Assembly: GCA_964574875.1 (NCBI GenBank)
Contig: CAZNOX010000006.1
Coordinates: 17,547 to 81,546, forward strand
DNA length: 64,000 nucleotides
Origin: DSCS01 sp035391585
Lineage (GTDB): Bacteria; Macinerneyibacteriota; Macinerneyibacteria; Macinerneyibacteriales; DSCS01
Direction of reading: 5' to 3'
Shown here: one piece after another, positions 27,947 to 36,581 of the stretch
How positions within the stretch are numbered: position 1 is the first letter of the stretch
How the letters are laid out: the number at the start of each line of letters is the position of its first letter
Notes under the pieces: generated by a model
What the model was told of the DNA's origin: nothing
The model's input: only the letters and a program-made list of their open reading frames with translations
The model's database searches: none
Translations under genes and position numbers: made by a program

Positions 27947-30219
27947 AACGGTGGATGATTCTCTTAATACTCCTATGTGCGGGAAGTGTCCTCTACGGAT
28001 CGACATTAAAACATGTCTCATATGAAAAGATCAACGGCGGCCTTGATGTCAAGCTGGAATTCGAAGGCCAGATCAAATATGAGATCTTCAAGTTGGACAA
28101 ACCTCTCCGGCTGGTCATCAACCTTCCCTCCACCATGAGTGTGAAACAGGTGGGCCAGATCCCCGTGAATGTCGCCGGGATCGAAGAGGTCCGTTACTCC
28201 CAGTTCAGTAAAGATATGAGCCGTGTGGTGGTCCAGCTCAAAGAGTGGTATCCCTATTTCCCTGAAAGAAAAGACAATATGCTGATCCTCCATTTCACTG
28301 TGGCTGACCTGGCTGTCCTGGAAGATTCCGCCCCGGCTGCAGGGGCTGAGGTTTCCGCCGGCCCGGCTGAGCTGAAGACGATCGATATCATGAAGGCCGA
28401 TGAAGGCCTCTCTGTCATCTTCTCCCTGGATGAAGGATTCAATTATACGGTCAAAGAGGCCTCCAAAGAGATCTCCATCGATTTTTACGGGACAGCAAAC
28501 AGGATCGAAAAGGAGACCATCGAGGGAGACGGAGCCATGGTGGATAAGATCCACCTGACCCCTGTCAACGGAAAAGACCTGAACGTCACGGTCTCGCTTA
28601 AAGACGAGTTCCCTTACGACCTAGACAAGCAGAGGGATAAACTCATTCTGAAACTCAAAAAAGTCAGCGGGATCAAACGTCTGGAGATCGCTGACATTGA
28701 AAGCCAGATCAAAAACGACAAAGTCTATATCACATTTAAGAACCAGGGGTGGGTGCGCTATTCTGAAGAGCAGCTGCCCAGGGAAGAGAAGATCCGCCTG
28801 ATCTTCGAGAATGCCTATGCTGCCGAAAAACTGTCCGCGATCCCCATCCGAAAAGGGGCCGTGGTGGAAGTCTCAAGCAAGACTGTCGGGAACAACGTCA
28901 TCTCGGATGTCCTCCTGAATGACAATATCTCCTATCGTATTTACCGGGACGGCAATGATGTGGTCATGGAAGTGGAATCCCTGGTCAAGGAGCCGGCCCT
29001 GGCTGAAAGCAGTAATCTCAAACGGAATGAAGGTGTCATCAAGGAGATCTCTGTCCATAAAGGAGACATCACCCTGCTTCTCACAGCTCTCGCCCAGGAG
29101 ACCGGATATAATATCGTCATGTCAAAAAGCGTCCAGGGTGAAGTGACCATCGACCTTCACAATGTTCCCTGGGAAGAGGCGTTGAGCACCATCCTGCAGA
29201 GCAACGGCTACACCTACCGGATCAAGGGGAACATCATCCGTGTGGCGACTCCCAATGAGTTTAAACAGGAGATCGAGGCGGAAAAGAAGAAAAACGAACT
29301 CCAGGATATGGGGCCTGTTGAGACAAGGATCATTCCCATCTCCTACTCCTCAGCCGATGATATTGTGAAGATCATTAAAGGCGTCCTCACTTCAGCAGGG
29401 ACCACCATGGTGGATACCCGGACCAATACACTGATCATCAGTGATGTCAAACCGCGTCTGGACGAAGCGCTGGAACTCATCAGACATCTGGATAAACCCA
29501 CAGCGCAGGTCATGATCGAATCGAAATTCATCAGGGTGAGCAGCGAAGTCATGGACGAGTTGGGGATCAACTGGCAGCTGGCGAACAACAGCACATTCTA
29601 TTCCAGCGATTCTCAGTTCTCCGGAGCTGTCACCACCGGCGGCGGCACCAGCATCACCGTTCAGGGAGGGACCAACACAGGACAGATCGTCACCTCTCTT
29701 TTGGATACCTTCGACCTCAACATGAAACTCAACATGATGGTCTCAGAGAACAAGGCTGAAGTCCTGGCCAGCCCCAAGATCACCGTCCTCAACAACGAAA
29801 CGGCCAGCTTTATCTCCGGGAAAAAAGTCCCGATCAATATGACCGATGAAAGCGGGAACACGGTGAGCCAGCTTCAGGAGATCGGGATCAAGCTGGATGT
29901 GAAACCCACGATCAATGCAGCCAATGAAGTCCTCATCGAAGTCAAACCGGAAGTGAGTGACCTTGTCCCGCCGGCTGACGGAGCTGACCTGATCATCTCC
30001 ACAAACTCCGCACAGACCAAACTCCTCGTGGGAGACGGAAAGACAGCCGTCATCGGAGGCCTTGTCAGGAGGGATACGTCAGACGCCACCAGCGGCGTTC
30101 CTATTTTGAAAGATATCCCCATCTTAGGGCTTCTCTTTAAAAACCGCGTCAAAAGGAACACATCCGAAGAGATTCTCATCTTTGTGACACCTCACATCAT
30201 CCTGCCTTCGGAATTCTGA
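27943..30219 (+). CDS. pilQ: Type IV pilus secretin PilQ
   Basis: A 758-residue outer-membrane secretin with a signal peptide (1-19). AMIN-type domains occupy about 25-120 and likely 145-340. An STN/N0 domain (about 375-430; ISVHKGDITLLLTALAQETGYNIVMS in pieces) precedes the secretin N domain (about 460-530). The secretin core is about 580-755 (ASPKITVLNNETASFISGKKVP in pieces; GLVRRDT; SEEILIFVTPHII). A terminator follows. The pilus motors and prepilin are not in this window. Confidence 0.95.
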   Translation: MKRWMILLILLCAGSVLYGSTLKHVSYEKINGGLDVKLEFEGQIKYEIFKLDKPLRLVINLPSTMSVKQVGQIPVNVAGIEEVRYSQFSKDMSRVVVQLKEWYPYFPERKDNMLILHFTVADLAVLEDSAPAAGAEVSAGPAELKTIDIMKADEGLSVIFSLDEGFNYTVKEASKEISIDFYGTANRIEKETIEGDGAMVDKIHLTPVNGKDLNVTVSLKDEFPYDLDKQRDKLILKLKKVSGIKRLEIADIESQIKNDKVYITFKNQGWVRYSEEQLPREEKIRLIFENAYAAEKLSAIPIRKGAVVEVSSKTVGNNVISDVLLNDNISYRIYRDGNDVVMEVESLVKEPALAESSNLKRNEGVIKEISVHKGDITLLLTALAQETGYNIVMSKSVQGEVTIDLHNVPWEEALSTILQSNGYTYRIKGNIIRVATPNEFKQEIEAEKKKNELQDMGPVETRIIPISYSSADDIVKIIKGVLTSAGTTMVDTRTNTLIISDVKPRLDEALELIRHLDKPTAQVMIESKFIRVSSEVMDELGINWQLANNSTFYSSDSQFSGAVTTGGGTSITVQGGTNTGQIVTSLLDTFDLNMKLNMMVSENKAEVLASPKITVLNNETASFISGKKVPINMTDESGNTVSQLQEIGIKLDVKPTINAANEVLIEVKPEVSDLVPPADGADLIISTNSAQTKLLVGDGKTAVIGGLVRRDTSDATSGVPILKDIPILGLLFKNRVKRNTSEEILIFVTPHIILPSEF

Positions 30220-30239
30220 TTGTGAATATCACCGGAGAA

Positions 30240-30267
30240 GGGGCGCACAGAGCTGCGCCCCTTTTTT
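30240..30267 (+). terminator. Rho-independent terminator after pilQ
   Basis: An 8-bp perfect stem GGGGCGCA/TGCGCCCC with a 6-base loop (30248-30253) is followed by six T. It ends the pilMNOPQ transcript. The ATG of the next gene lies only five bases beyond the T run. Confidence 0.88.
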
Positions 30268-30272
30268 AAACA

Positions 30273-31628
30273 ATGAACGAGATCTCCCGGATCATCAAAC
30301 TGCTTTATCTCTCTCTTCTTATGGGGATCCCTTTTGTGACAGGGTCGGTTTATGTCCAGCCGTTTATGGCGGCTCCGGCTCTTCTCCTTCTCGCTGCCGG
30401 GCTGGTCATCAGATTTGTGAGAAGAGAACCCGCTCCTCCTCTGGCGGGTGTGATCCTCTTCCTCTTCTGGTGTGCGGCTCTTCTTTCCCCGCAGAAGGCT
30501 CTTTCGCTTGAGACCCTGTCCGCACTCATGATCTCCATGGGGGCCCTTTTTCTCTTTGAGAAGAGGGATGAGAAAATCCTGACTCCGTTTTTAGTGGGCT
30601 ATTCCTTTCTCATGGGGCTTTATGTGGGGTTTCAATTTCTCTTCATCTATCCCCGGCTTTTATCTGAAGTGAGCGATCCCGCCCAGCTTGCCATCCTTTC
30701 CGGAGAACGTTTTTTCGGGACCTTTGCCTTACCTAATATCTACTCCTTTTTCCTCCTGGCGGTGATCATTCTCTCTCTTCAGAAGGCGGCCCATCGAGGA
30801 GGAAGGATCTATCTTGTCTCTGTGGCTTTCAATGTTGTCATGCTTCTCCTGACCCGTTCTTTCATCGCTACGCTGATCCTCTTCGGAACGGCGGTCCTCT
30901 TTGCTTTTCAAAAAGGAAAAAAGCCAGGCTGGATCCTTACGGGAGCTGCTCTTCCCGCAGGAGCCCTCTTTATCCTGCTGCGGGGATGGGAGAGCCTGGG
31001 GCATTCTCTCTTTTTCCGTCTTTCCAACTATATCTCCGCTGTGAGGATCTTCAGGGATTATCCGCTCACCGGAGTGGGGCTGAACCATTATGACCTCTTC
31101 TACCCTCTCTACAGGGTTCCCGGGGCCAACTATGTCCATAATGCTCACAGTCTGCCCCTGCAGCTCATGGCCGATCTCGGAGGGGCGGGGATCCTTATTT
31201 TCTTTCTGCTCACAGCTCTCCTTTGGAAAACACGAAAAACAACTCTCTTTCCTCTCCTGGCTGCACTCATGCTCCATTTTTCCCTTGACCTGACCTTTTA
31301 CATTCCGTCAGTCGCCGTCCTTTTCTGGGCATGGGCCGGGATCGCTCTGGATGAGAACGGGGAGAAAAGAGAACAGGAACCGTTATTGAAAAGAATCAGC
31401 CAGCCCCTGCTCCTGGGTCTTGTCCTGACAACAGTGGCTGTATCACTGATTCATCCCCCGCTTCATCCTTTTGAACGGATCAGCAGGGAACTCAGGGAGG
31501 ATATCAAACAGAAAAAGCTCTACTCCCATTTTATTCAGATGAGCAGGCTGAACCGTTGGGCTGATCCCGAAGAAAACCCCGAAGTGAGGTCACAGTATGA
31601 CGCTTATAAAGAGATATGGCAGAAGTGA
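30273..31628 (+). CDS. O-antigen-ligase-like polytopic membrane protein
   Basis: A 451-residue protein with about eleven hydrophobic helices. A Wzy_C/WaaL-type segment includes TGVGLNHYDLFYPLYR and NAHSLPLQLMADLG; the NAHS-like histidine region is shared with O-antigen ligases and polymerases. Such enzymes transfer or polymerise undecaprenyl-linked glycans in the periplasm. There is no ribosome site before the ATG, which lies just past the pilQ terminator, so expression is puzzling. Specificity (ligase, polymerase or pilin glycosylation) cannot be told from sequence. The next gene overlaps by 32 bases. Confidence 0.75.
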   Translation: MNEISRIIKLLYLSLLMGIPFVTGSVYVQPFMAAPALLLLAAGLVIRFVRREPAPPLAGVILFLFWCAALLSPQKALSLETLSALMISMGALFLFEKRDEKILTPFLVGYSFLMGLYVGFQFLFIYPRLLSEVSDPAQLAILSGERFFGTFALPNIYSFFLLAVIILSLQKAAHRGGRIYLVSVAFNVVMLLLTRSFIATLILFGTAVLFAFQKGKKPGWILTGAALPAGALFILLRGWESLGHSLFFRLSNYISAVRIFRDYPLTGVGLNHYDLFYPLYRVPGANYVHNAHSLPLQLMADLGGAGILIFFLLTALLWKTRKTTLFPLLAALMLHFSLDLTFYIPSVAVLFWAWAGIALDENGEKREQEPLLKRISQPLLLGLVLTTVAVSLIHPPLHPFERISRELREDIKQKKLYSHFIQMSRLNRWADPEENPEVRSQYDAYKEIWQK

Positions 31629-33345
31629 CATCATCATCCCGGCCCTGATCGGGATCTCCTCCTTTCTCAACGGGGGAGAGCATTTTGCTGTGAAGTATCT
31701 GCTTCCCGTTGTCGCAGCGCTCTTTTGTCTCTTCGAAAAAGAGAGACGGGCTGATGTCCCCAGGATGATCGTCATGGGAGCCGCGCTACTCTTTTTTGCG
31801 AGGACTCTTGCAGGGGGGGACCTGAATACAGACACACTCTACTTTCTCATTTTTACGGCTCTTCTTCTCTATATCACCACCCTGACTCCGGAGAAAAAGC
31901 TGATCGTCAACGGAGTGATCCTCACCGCCTCGGTTCATGCGATGGTGATCATCTTTTCATTCGGGATCACCGGTGATTTCCGCCAGGCGTCCACTTTTGT
32001 CAATGCCAACTGGGCGGCTGTCTGGCTTGTCGCCGGGCTCTATTTTCTTCTTGTTCACTGGAGCGGGAAACCTCCGGTGATCCGGGGGGGAGCAGGGCTT
32101 CTTCTCCTGGCGGGGATCATCATCACCCTTTCCCGGACCGGATTTCTCCTCCTTTTTCTTCTGGCCTTCCTTCTGGCCAGGAGGGCAGGACGAAAAGCCC
32201 GTTTTTTGATTGCTGCTCTTCTGCTTGCAGCTCTTCTTTTTTTATCGGTGAGGGTCCTCAGAGACCTGAAAGACCCTCTGGCCTTTTCCCGGGGGAGGAT
32301 CTATACTGCTGCTGCTGAGATGTTCAGTGAGAAACCGTTGTTCGGTTACGGGATCGCCGTGGTTGACGACAGGCTCCCCGGTTTTTCCCTGGGCGAGGAA
32401 CGGGTTTACTCCAATTATTCAGTCTCCCCGAAGATGGCTCACTCCATCTATCTGGAAAGCCTGCTCTCATTCGGGATCATCGGGACTCTTTTGCTGGGAG
32501 CGGGGATCATCCCCATGTTGAAAAAATCAGCCTTACAGGCCCCGTTTATGCTCCTTCTTCTGGCAGGCTTATTTAACAATATCGAAAAATCATTCTCTCT
32601 CCTTCTTCTGGGAGCTCTTTTTCTCGCTGTGAGGAAAAAGGAGAGCAATGAGACCCGGCACGAGGTCTCTTTTACAGGAAAACGAGCCCTGATCCCGGTC
32701 TTTGCCGTAACCTATCTTCTGATCCTTTCCGTTACAGCTCATTTTTTCTTTCTCAGAGGGGACCGGGCCATGAAGGAGAACCGAACCTTTGACTCCTTCC
32801 GCTCTTTCTACAGAGCCTACAGGATCCTGCCCCTGGATCCCTATTATGCCGAATGGGCTGTCCGCTCCCTCCTGGCTACGGATAAGGTCCAGTGGGACGT
32901 CAAGCTCTCTCTTTGCGAAGAGATCCTCACACAAGCGGTATCACGAAACAACTCCTCTCCCGGGCTTGTTTACCTGAAAGGGGTCTATTATAATGCGATC
33001 CTCCGGTCAGACCATTTTCAGGCCTTCAAGCCTGAAGTCCTGAAGAGGGCGCTGGATGATGTGGGAAAAGCGATCTCTTTGAACCCTAAAAAAGCGGATT
33101 ACTATTACCTGGACATGGTTCTCTGGTCCTATACCGGCCATGAGGCGGCGATGAAAGAGGCCTTTGAAAAACTCACAGCCCTGGAGCCCTATTATCTGAA
33201 TGCCTATCTCCTCATGATGGAGAAGACCACAGATGAAACATTGAAACGAGTGTGTGCCGAAAAAGCCGGTGAGATCCGGTCTTTAAAGCCTGTTCAGGCG
33301 CTGAACTCCTATGAAAGAGAGATCATGGGACGAGGGCAGCCCTAG
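31597..33345 (+). CDS. O-antigen-ligase-like membrane protein with C-terminal TPR-like domain
   Basis: A 582-residue protein with about ten helices in the first 370 residues, including FVNANWAAVWLVAGLYFL, TLSRTGFLLLF and AHSIYLESLLSFGIIGTLLLGAG (in pieces), typical of the O-antigen ligase superfamily. The last ~190 residues are soluble and helical with TPR-like repeats (RILPLDPYYAEWA; AISLNPKKADYYYLDM), as in the PglL/Wzy-TPR architecture. It starts inside the previous gene and is probably coupled to it. Its stop shares a CTAG with the converging yigZ gene. Confidence 0.75.
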   Translation: MTLIKRYGRSDIIIPALIGISSFLNGGEHFAVKYLLPVVAALFCLFEKERRADVPRMIVMGAALLFFARTLAGGDLNTDTLYFLIFTALLLYITTLTPEKKLIVNGVILTASVHAMVIIFSFGITGDFRQASTFVNANWAAVWLVAGLYFLLVHWSGKPPVIRGGAGLLLLAGIIITLSRTGFLLLFLLAFLLARRAGRKARFLIAALLLAALLFLSVRVLRDLKDPLAFSRGRIYTAAAEMFSEKPLFGYGIAVVDDRLPGFSLGEERVYSNYSVSPKMAHSIYLESLLSFGIIGTLLLGAGIIPMLKKSALQAPFMLLLLAGLFNNIEKSFSLLLLGALFLAVRKKESNETRHEVSFTGKRALIPVFAVTYLLILSVTAHFFFLRGDRAMKENRTFDSFRSFYRAYRILPLDPYYAEWAVRSLLATDKVQWDVKLSLCEEILTQAVSRNNSSPGLVYLKGVYYNAILRSDHFQAFKPEVLKRALDDVGKAISLNPKKADYYYLDMVLWSYTGHEAAMKEAFEKLTALEPYYLNAYLLMMEKTTDETLKRVCAEKAGEIRSLKPVQALNSYEREIMGRGQP

Positions 33346-33956
33346 CGGTATTTTTCCTCCAGAATATCACAGACACATTCTCCCCGGCTCAGATCGGCTG
33401 TCAACCGCTCGAGATCGGCCTGTGCTGAAGTGGGGATCCAGAGAAAGAGTGTCACTGTTCCCTCGAAAAGACGCTGTTCCACGTCCCAGCCTTTTTGGGA
33501 GAGATAGCGTTCCAGGGGATCCAGAGCCGTGTAGGGCAGGCTGATCCGGTAATAGGACATGGCCGTCAGATGATGGATCCCTCCCGCGTCGAGAGCCCGG
33601 GCCGCTGCATCGGTATAGGCACGGACAAGCCCTCCGGCTCCCAGTTTGACACCCCCGAAATAACGGGTCACGACAACACATGTATTGGTAAGGTTCTTTT
33701 TTTTGATCACATCGAGTATGGGAAGGCCGGCTGTTCCGCGAGGTTCTCCGTCATCGTGATAGCGGGCCTGTTCACCTGATAATCCCAGGATATATCCCCA
33801 GCAGTGATGGGAGGCGCCCGGCTCTCTTTTCTTCACCTCGTCCAGAAGGGAGAGGACGGATTCCTCGGACATGCAGGGGAACGCTTCTCCGATAAAACGG
33901 GATTTTTTGATGATGATCTCCACACGGGATGCCCTGGACAGGGTCTCTCTCTCCAT
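33342..33956 (-). CDS. yigZ: IMPACT/YigZ family protein
   Basis: A protein of 204 residues from ATG 33956, the usual YigZ length. The family signatures DDGEPRGTAGLPILDVI and VVVTRYFGGVKLGAGGLVRAY (in pieces) are present, plus a C-terminal DUF1949-like domain. IMPACT proteins are linked to translation control in eukaryotes; the bacterial role is unclear. Two in-frame upstream ATGs (33968 and 33983) lie inside or before the apparent promoter. The chosen start sits seven bases after the -10 box and has no ribosome site. Confidence 0.9.
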   Translation of the reverse strand: MERETLSRASRVEIIIKKSRFIGEAFPCMSEESVLSLLDEVKKREPGASHHCWGYILGLSGEQARYHDDGEPRGTAGLPILDVIKKKNLTNTCVVVTRYFGGVKLGAGGLVRAYTDAAARALDAGGIHHLTAMSYYRISLPYTALDPLERYLSQKGWDVEQRLFEGTVTLFLWIPTSAQADLERLTADLSRGECVCDILEEKYR

Positions 33957-33963
33957 GACGTTT

Positions 33964-33991
33964 ATCATAGGCGCTGGGGCCATGATGTCAA
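33964..33991 (-). promoter_or_regulatory. Promoter of yigZ, possibly giving a leaderless mRNA
   Basis: Read on the minus strand: TTGACA (33991-33986), 16-bp spacer, TATGAT (33969-33964). ATG 33956 begins seven bases after the -10, where transcription would normally start. No Shine-Dalgarno sequence intervenes. Confidence 0.6.
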
Positions 33992-34006
33992 GATGCCTTT
34001 TCCCTG

Positions 34007-34034
34007 TTGAGATTGAAGGGGGTTATGCTATGAT
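34007..34034 (+). promoter_or_regulatory. Promoter of the sugar-epimerase gene
   Basis: TTGAGA (34007-34012), 16-bp spacer, TATGAT (34029-34034). It diverges from the yigZ promoter with only about 15 bases between the -35 boxes. Its position excludes the in-frame ATG at 34030 as the start and supports GTG 34054 with GGAGG at 34044-34048. Confidence 0.6.
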
Positions 34035-34053
34035 AGGGGAAAAGGAGGGGTGC

Positions 34054-34983
34054 GTGTATCTTGTCACCGGAGGCTGCGGGTTTATCGGGTCCCATATTGC
34101 AGAAGCCCTTGTTCAAAAAGGCGAGAAGGTGAGGATCCTGGACAATCTTTCCACAGGGCGGGAAGAGAACATCGCCTCTTTCCGCAAGGATGCGGATCTT
34201 GTTGTGGGGGATATCCGGGATGACGTTCTCATGGATCAGGTGATGGACGGCGTCCGGGGGGTCTTTCATGAAGCAGCACTGGTCTCTGTGGGGCTTTCGG
34301 TGGAATCACCCCGGCTGAATCACGACATCAATGTCCTCGGAACCTTTAATGTCCTGGAAGCGGCCCGAAAAAACGGGATCAGGAGAGTCGTCTGCGCTTC
34401 CTCGGCTGCTGTTTACGGCGATGACCCCAGGCTTCCCAAACAGGAATCCCATGAGCCGGCACCGGCCTCTCCCTACGGAGCTTCAAAAGCGATCAATGAG
34501 GTCTATGCTTCACTCTATACGACTCTCTACGGGGTGGAGACCGTCTCTTTACGCTATTTCAACGTCTATGGAGAGCGGCAGGATCCGGCTTCTCCCTATT
34601 CCGGAGTCCTCTCCCTCTTTAAAAAAGCATTTGAAGCTGAGGAGCCGTCTCTCACGCTGTACGGCGACGGAAAACAGACACGGGATTTTGTCTATGTCCG
34701 GGATGTCGCAGCAGCGAACATCCTGGTCATGGAGTCATCCTCTTTTCCCGGGGGAGTCTTTAACGTGGGAACCGGAAGAAGCGTTTCTCTTCTGGAGGTC
34801 ATCGGGATCATGGAGAACCTCACAGGGAAAAAAAGCCATCTTGCTTATCAGGACAAAAGGCCCGGGGATATCCGGTATTCAGAAGCTGATATCAGTGCAC
34901 TCAGAGGGATAGGCTTCCGGCCTGTTTATCATCTGGAAGAGGGCCTGAAGTCTTACCTTTTCAAGGAGGAGTCACATGAATGA
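34054..34983 (+). CDS. NAD-dependent sugar-nucleotide epimerase/dehydratase (GalE/WbpP-like)
   Basis: A 309-residue extended SDR. The NAD-binding motif is GGCGFIGSH near the start. ASSAAVYGDD carries the catalytic Ser/Thr, and SPYGASK gives the YxxxK pair. SLRYFNVYGERQDP and TRDFVYVRDVA are typical of UDP-GlcNAc/UDP-Gal 4-epimerases. It probably makes a nucleotide sugar for surface glycans, fitting nearby gmhA and the O-antigen-ligase genes. Exact substrate unknown. The stop overlaps the gmhA start by eight bases. Confidence 0.82.
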   Translation: MYLVTGGCGFIGSHIAEALVQKGEKVRILDNLSTGREENIASFRKDADLVVGDIRDDVLMDQVMDGVRGVFHEAALVSVGLSVESPRLNHDINVLGTFNVLEAARKNGIRRVVCASSAAVYGDDPRLPKQESHEPAPASPYGASKAINEVYASLYTTLYGVETVSLRYFNVYGERQDPASPYSGVLSLFKKAFEAEEPSLTLYGDGKQTRDFVYVRDVAAANILVMESSSFPGGVFNVGTGRSVSLLEVIGIMENLTGKKSHLAYQDKRPGDIRYSEADISALRGIGFRPVYHLEEGLKSYLFKEESHE

Positions 34984-35560
34984 TATGATCATGCAAAGGA
35001 TCAGAGAATCCATGGATGTCAAAAAGAAGATGATGGACCCGTCATTTACCGCTGTGGTCGAGGAGGCTGCGCAGATGATCCTCCGGACCTACCGGAACGG
35101 GAAGAGAGTCCTGCTGGCCGGAAACGGGGGAAGCGCCGCTGATGCACAGCATCTGGCCGCTGAACTTGTCTCACGCTTTTTCAAAGAACGGAAAGGCCTC
35201 TCCGCTGAAGCGCTCACTGTCAACACATCGGTGATGACCGCTATCGGTAATGATTATGATTTTGACCGGATCTTTTCCAGGCAGATCGAGGCTTCGGGTT
35301 CACCAGGGGACCTTTTCATCGCCATCTCCACCAGCGGAAACTCGTCCAATATCATCGAAGCCATCAGGACAGCCGGAGAACAGGGGCTGACTGTCCTGGG
35401 GATGGCCGGAAGAGACGGGGGCAGGATGAGAGATCTCTGCGATACCCTTATTATCATTCCCTCGGATGTCACGCCCCGGATCCAGGAAGGGCATATCCTC
35501 TGCGGCCATATCCTGTGTGAGATCGTCGAGGCCCGGCTGTCTGAGGAAGGGCTGATTTAA
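34976..35560 (+). CDS. gmhA: Phosphoheptose isomerase GmhA
   Basis: A 194-residue SIS-domain protein with LLAGNGGSAADAQHLAAELVSRF, the conserved GmhA substrate pocket, ISTSGNSSNI for phosphate binding, and QEGHILCGHILCE near the end with its catalytic histidine region. GmhA converts sedoheptulose 7-phosphate to D-glycero-manno-heptose 7-phosphate for LPS core or S-layer glycans. AAGGAGG precedes ATG 34976. The other heptose genes are not in the window. Confidence 0.92.
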   Translation: MNDMIMQRIRESMDVKKKMMDPSFTAVVEEAAQMILRTYRNGKRVLLAGNGGSAADAQHLAAELVSRFFKERKGLSAEALTVNTSVMTAIGNDYDFDRIFSRQIEASGSPGDLFIAISTSGNSSNIIEAIRTAGEQGLTVLGMAGRDGGRMRDLCDTLIIIPSDVTPRIQEGHILCGHILCEIVEARLSEEGLI

Positions 35561-35595
35561 AGGCATATCCGGATTTTATGCAGGGGGAATCCGTA

Positions 35596-35624
35596 TTGAT
35601 ACCCACCTTATCCCATGGTAGGAT
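35596..35624 (+). promoter_or_regulatory. Promoter of miaA-purC
   Basis: TTGATA (35596-35601), 17-bp spacer, TAGGAT (35619-35624). ATG 35631 lies six bases downstream, so transcripts should start at or beside it. An AGGA overlaps the -10, but would be absent from an mRNA starting at +1. Confidence 0.55.
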
Positions 35625-35630
35625 GAAGAT

Positions 35631-36581
35631 ATGAAAAAGACCCCTTATGACCTGATGATCCTCTCGGGCCCCACAGGAGTGGGGAAAACAGAACTCTGCG
35701 AGATCCTGGCTGAACAGTGGAACGCCGAGATCATCTCAGCCGATTCACAGGCTGTCTACCGGGGGTTGGATATCGGGACAGCCAAACCGGCAGACAGTCC
35801 GGTCCCGTATCACTGTCTGGACATCGTCTCTCCGCGTGAACAGTTTCATGTGGGAGGATTTGTCCAATGCGCTGATGACGCTTTCCGGGATATCAGGGGG
35901 AGGGGCAAAAATGTGATCATGTCCGGCGGGACTCCCATGTATATCCATCGGTTTCTGTACGGACTGAGTCCTCTGCCGGGAAGGAACCGGGCTGTCCGAG
36001 CGACACTCGCCGGCCTCATGGAGAAAGAGGGGGTCGGATCCCTGTTCAAACGCCTGGAAAAAGAGGATCCGCAGTCAGCCGCGCGGATCCATCCCCGGGA
36101 CCATACCAGGATCATCAGGGCCCTCGAAGTCCTGGAAATGACAGGCCGGCCCATGTCCTCCTGGAGAGAAGAGGAGAAGGTCCCGCGGTACCGTGCTTTT
36201 TATACGGTTCTGAACCGGCCGCGCCCTGCGCTCTACGAACGTATCGACCGGAGAGTGGACAGGATGATTCAAAACGGCTGGGTTCAGGAAGTTTTGAATT
36301 TACGACAAGCAGGCCTGCCCGATGACGCTCCAGGTTTTCGCGCTGTGGGATACAGGGAGATCCTGGCGTATCTTGACGGAAAAATCACACTGGACCAGGC
36401 TGCACAAGAGATCAAAAAGAAAAGCCGTCATTATGCACGGCGGCAGCTGATCTGGTTCAGGAAAGAGGAGAAGGCCTATTGGATCGAACGGGAGGGTGAG
36501 ACTGACCAAACCGTCGCCGAAACTGTCATGAGAAAAATGAAAAAGGAGGAGATCGATGATTGTCAAAGAGAGCCGTCTTGA
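35631..36581 (+). CDS. miaA: tRNA dimethylallyltransferase MiaA
   Basis: A 316-residue MiaA. P-loop GPTGVGKTE, then SADSQAVYRGLDIGTAKP, MSGGTPMYI and AVGYREI are all family signatures. MiaA adds a dimethylallyl group to A37 of tRNAs reading UNN codons, using DMAPP; ispE of the isoprenoid pathway is encoded further on. The ATG sits at the predicted transcription start. The purC start lies 26 bases inside miaA. Confidence 0.95.
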   Translation: MKKTPYDLMILSGPTGVGKTELCEILAEQWNAEIISADSQAVYRGLDIGTAKPADSPVPYHCLDIVSPREQFHVGGFVQCADDAFRDIRGRGKNVIMSGGTPMYIHRFLYGLSPLPGRNRAVRATLAGLMEKEGVGSLFKRLEKEDPQSAARIHPRDHTRIIRALEVLEMTGRPMSSWREEEKVPRYRAFYTVLNRPRPALYERIDRRVDRMIQNGWVQEVLNLRQAGLPDDAPGFRAVGYREILAYLDGKITLDQAAQEIKKKSRHYARRQLIWFRKEEKAYWIEREGETDQTVAETVMRKMKKEEIDDCQREPS

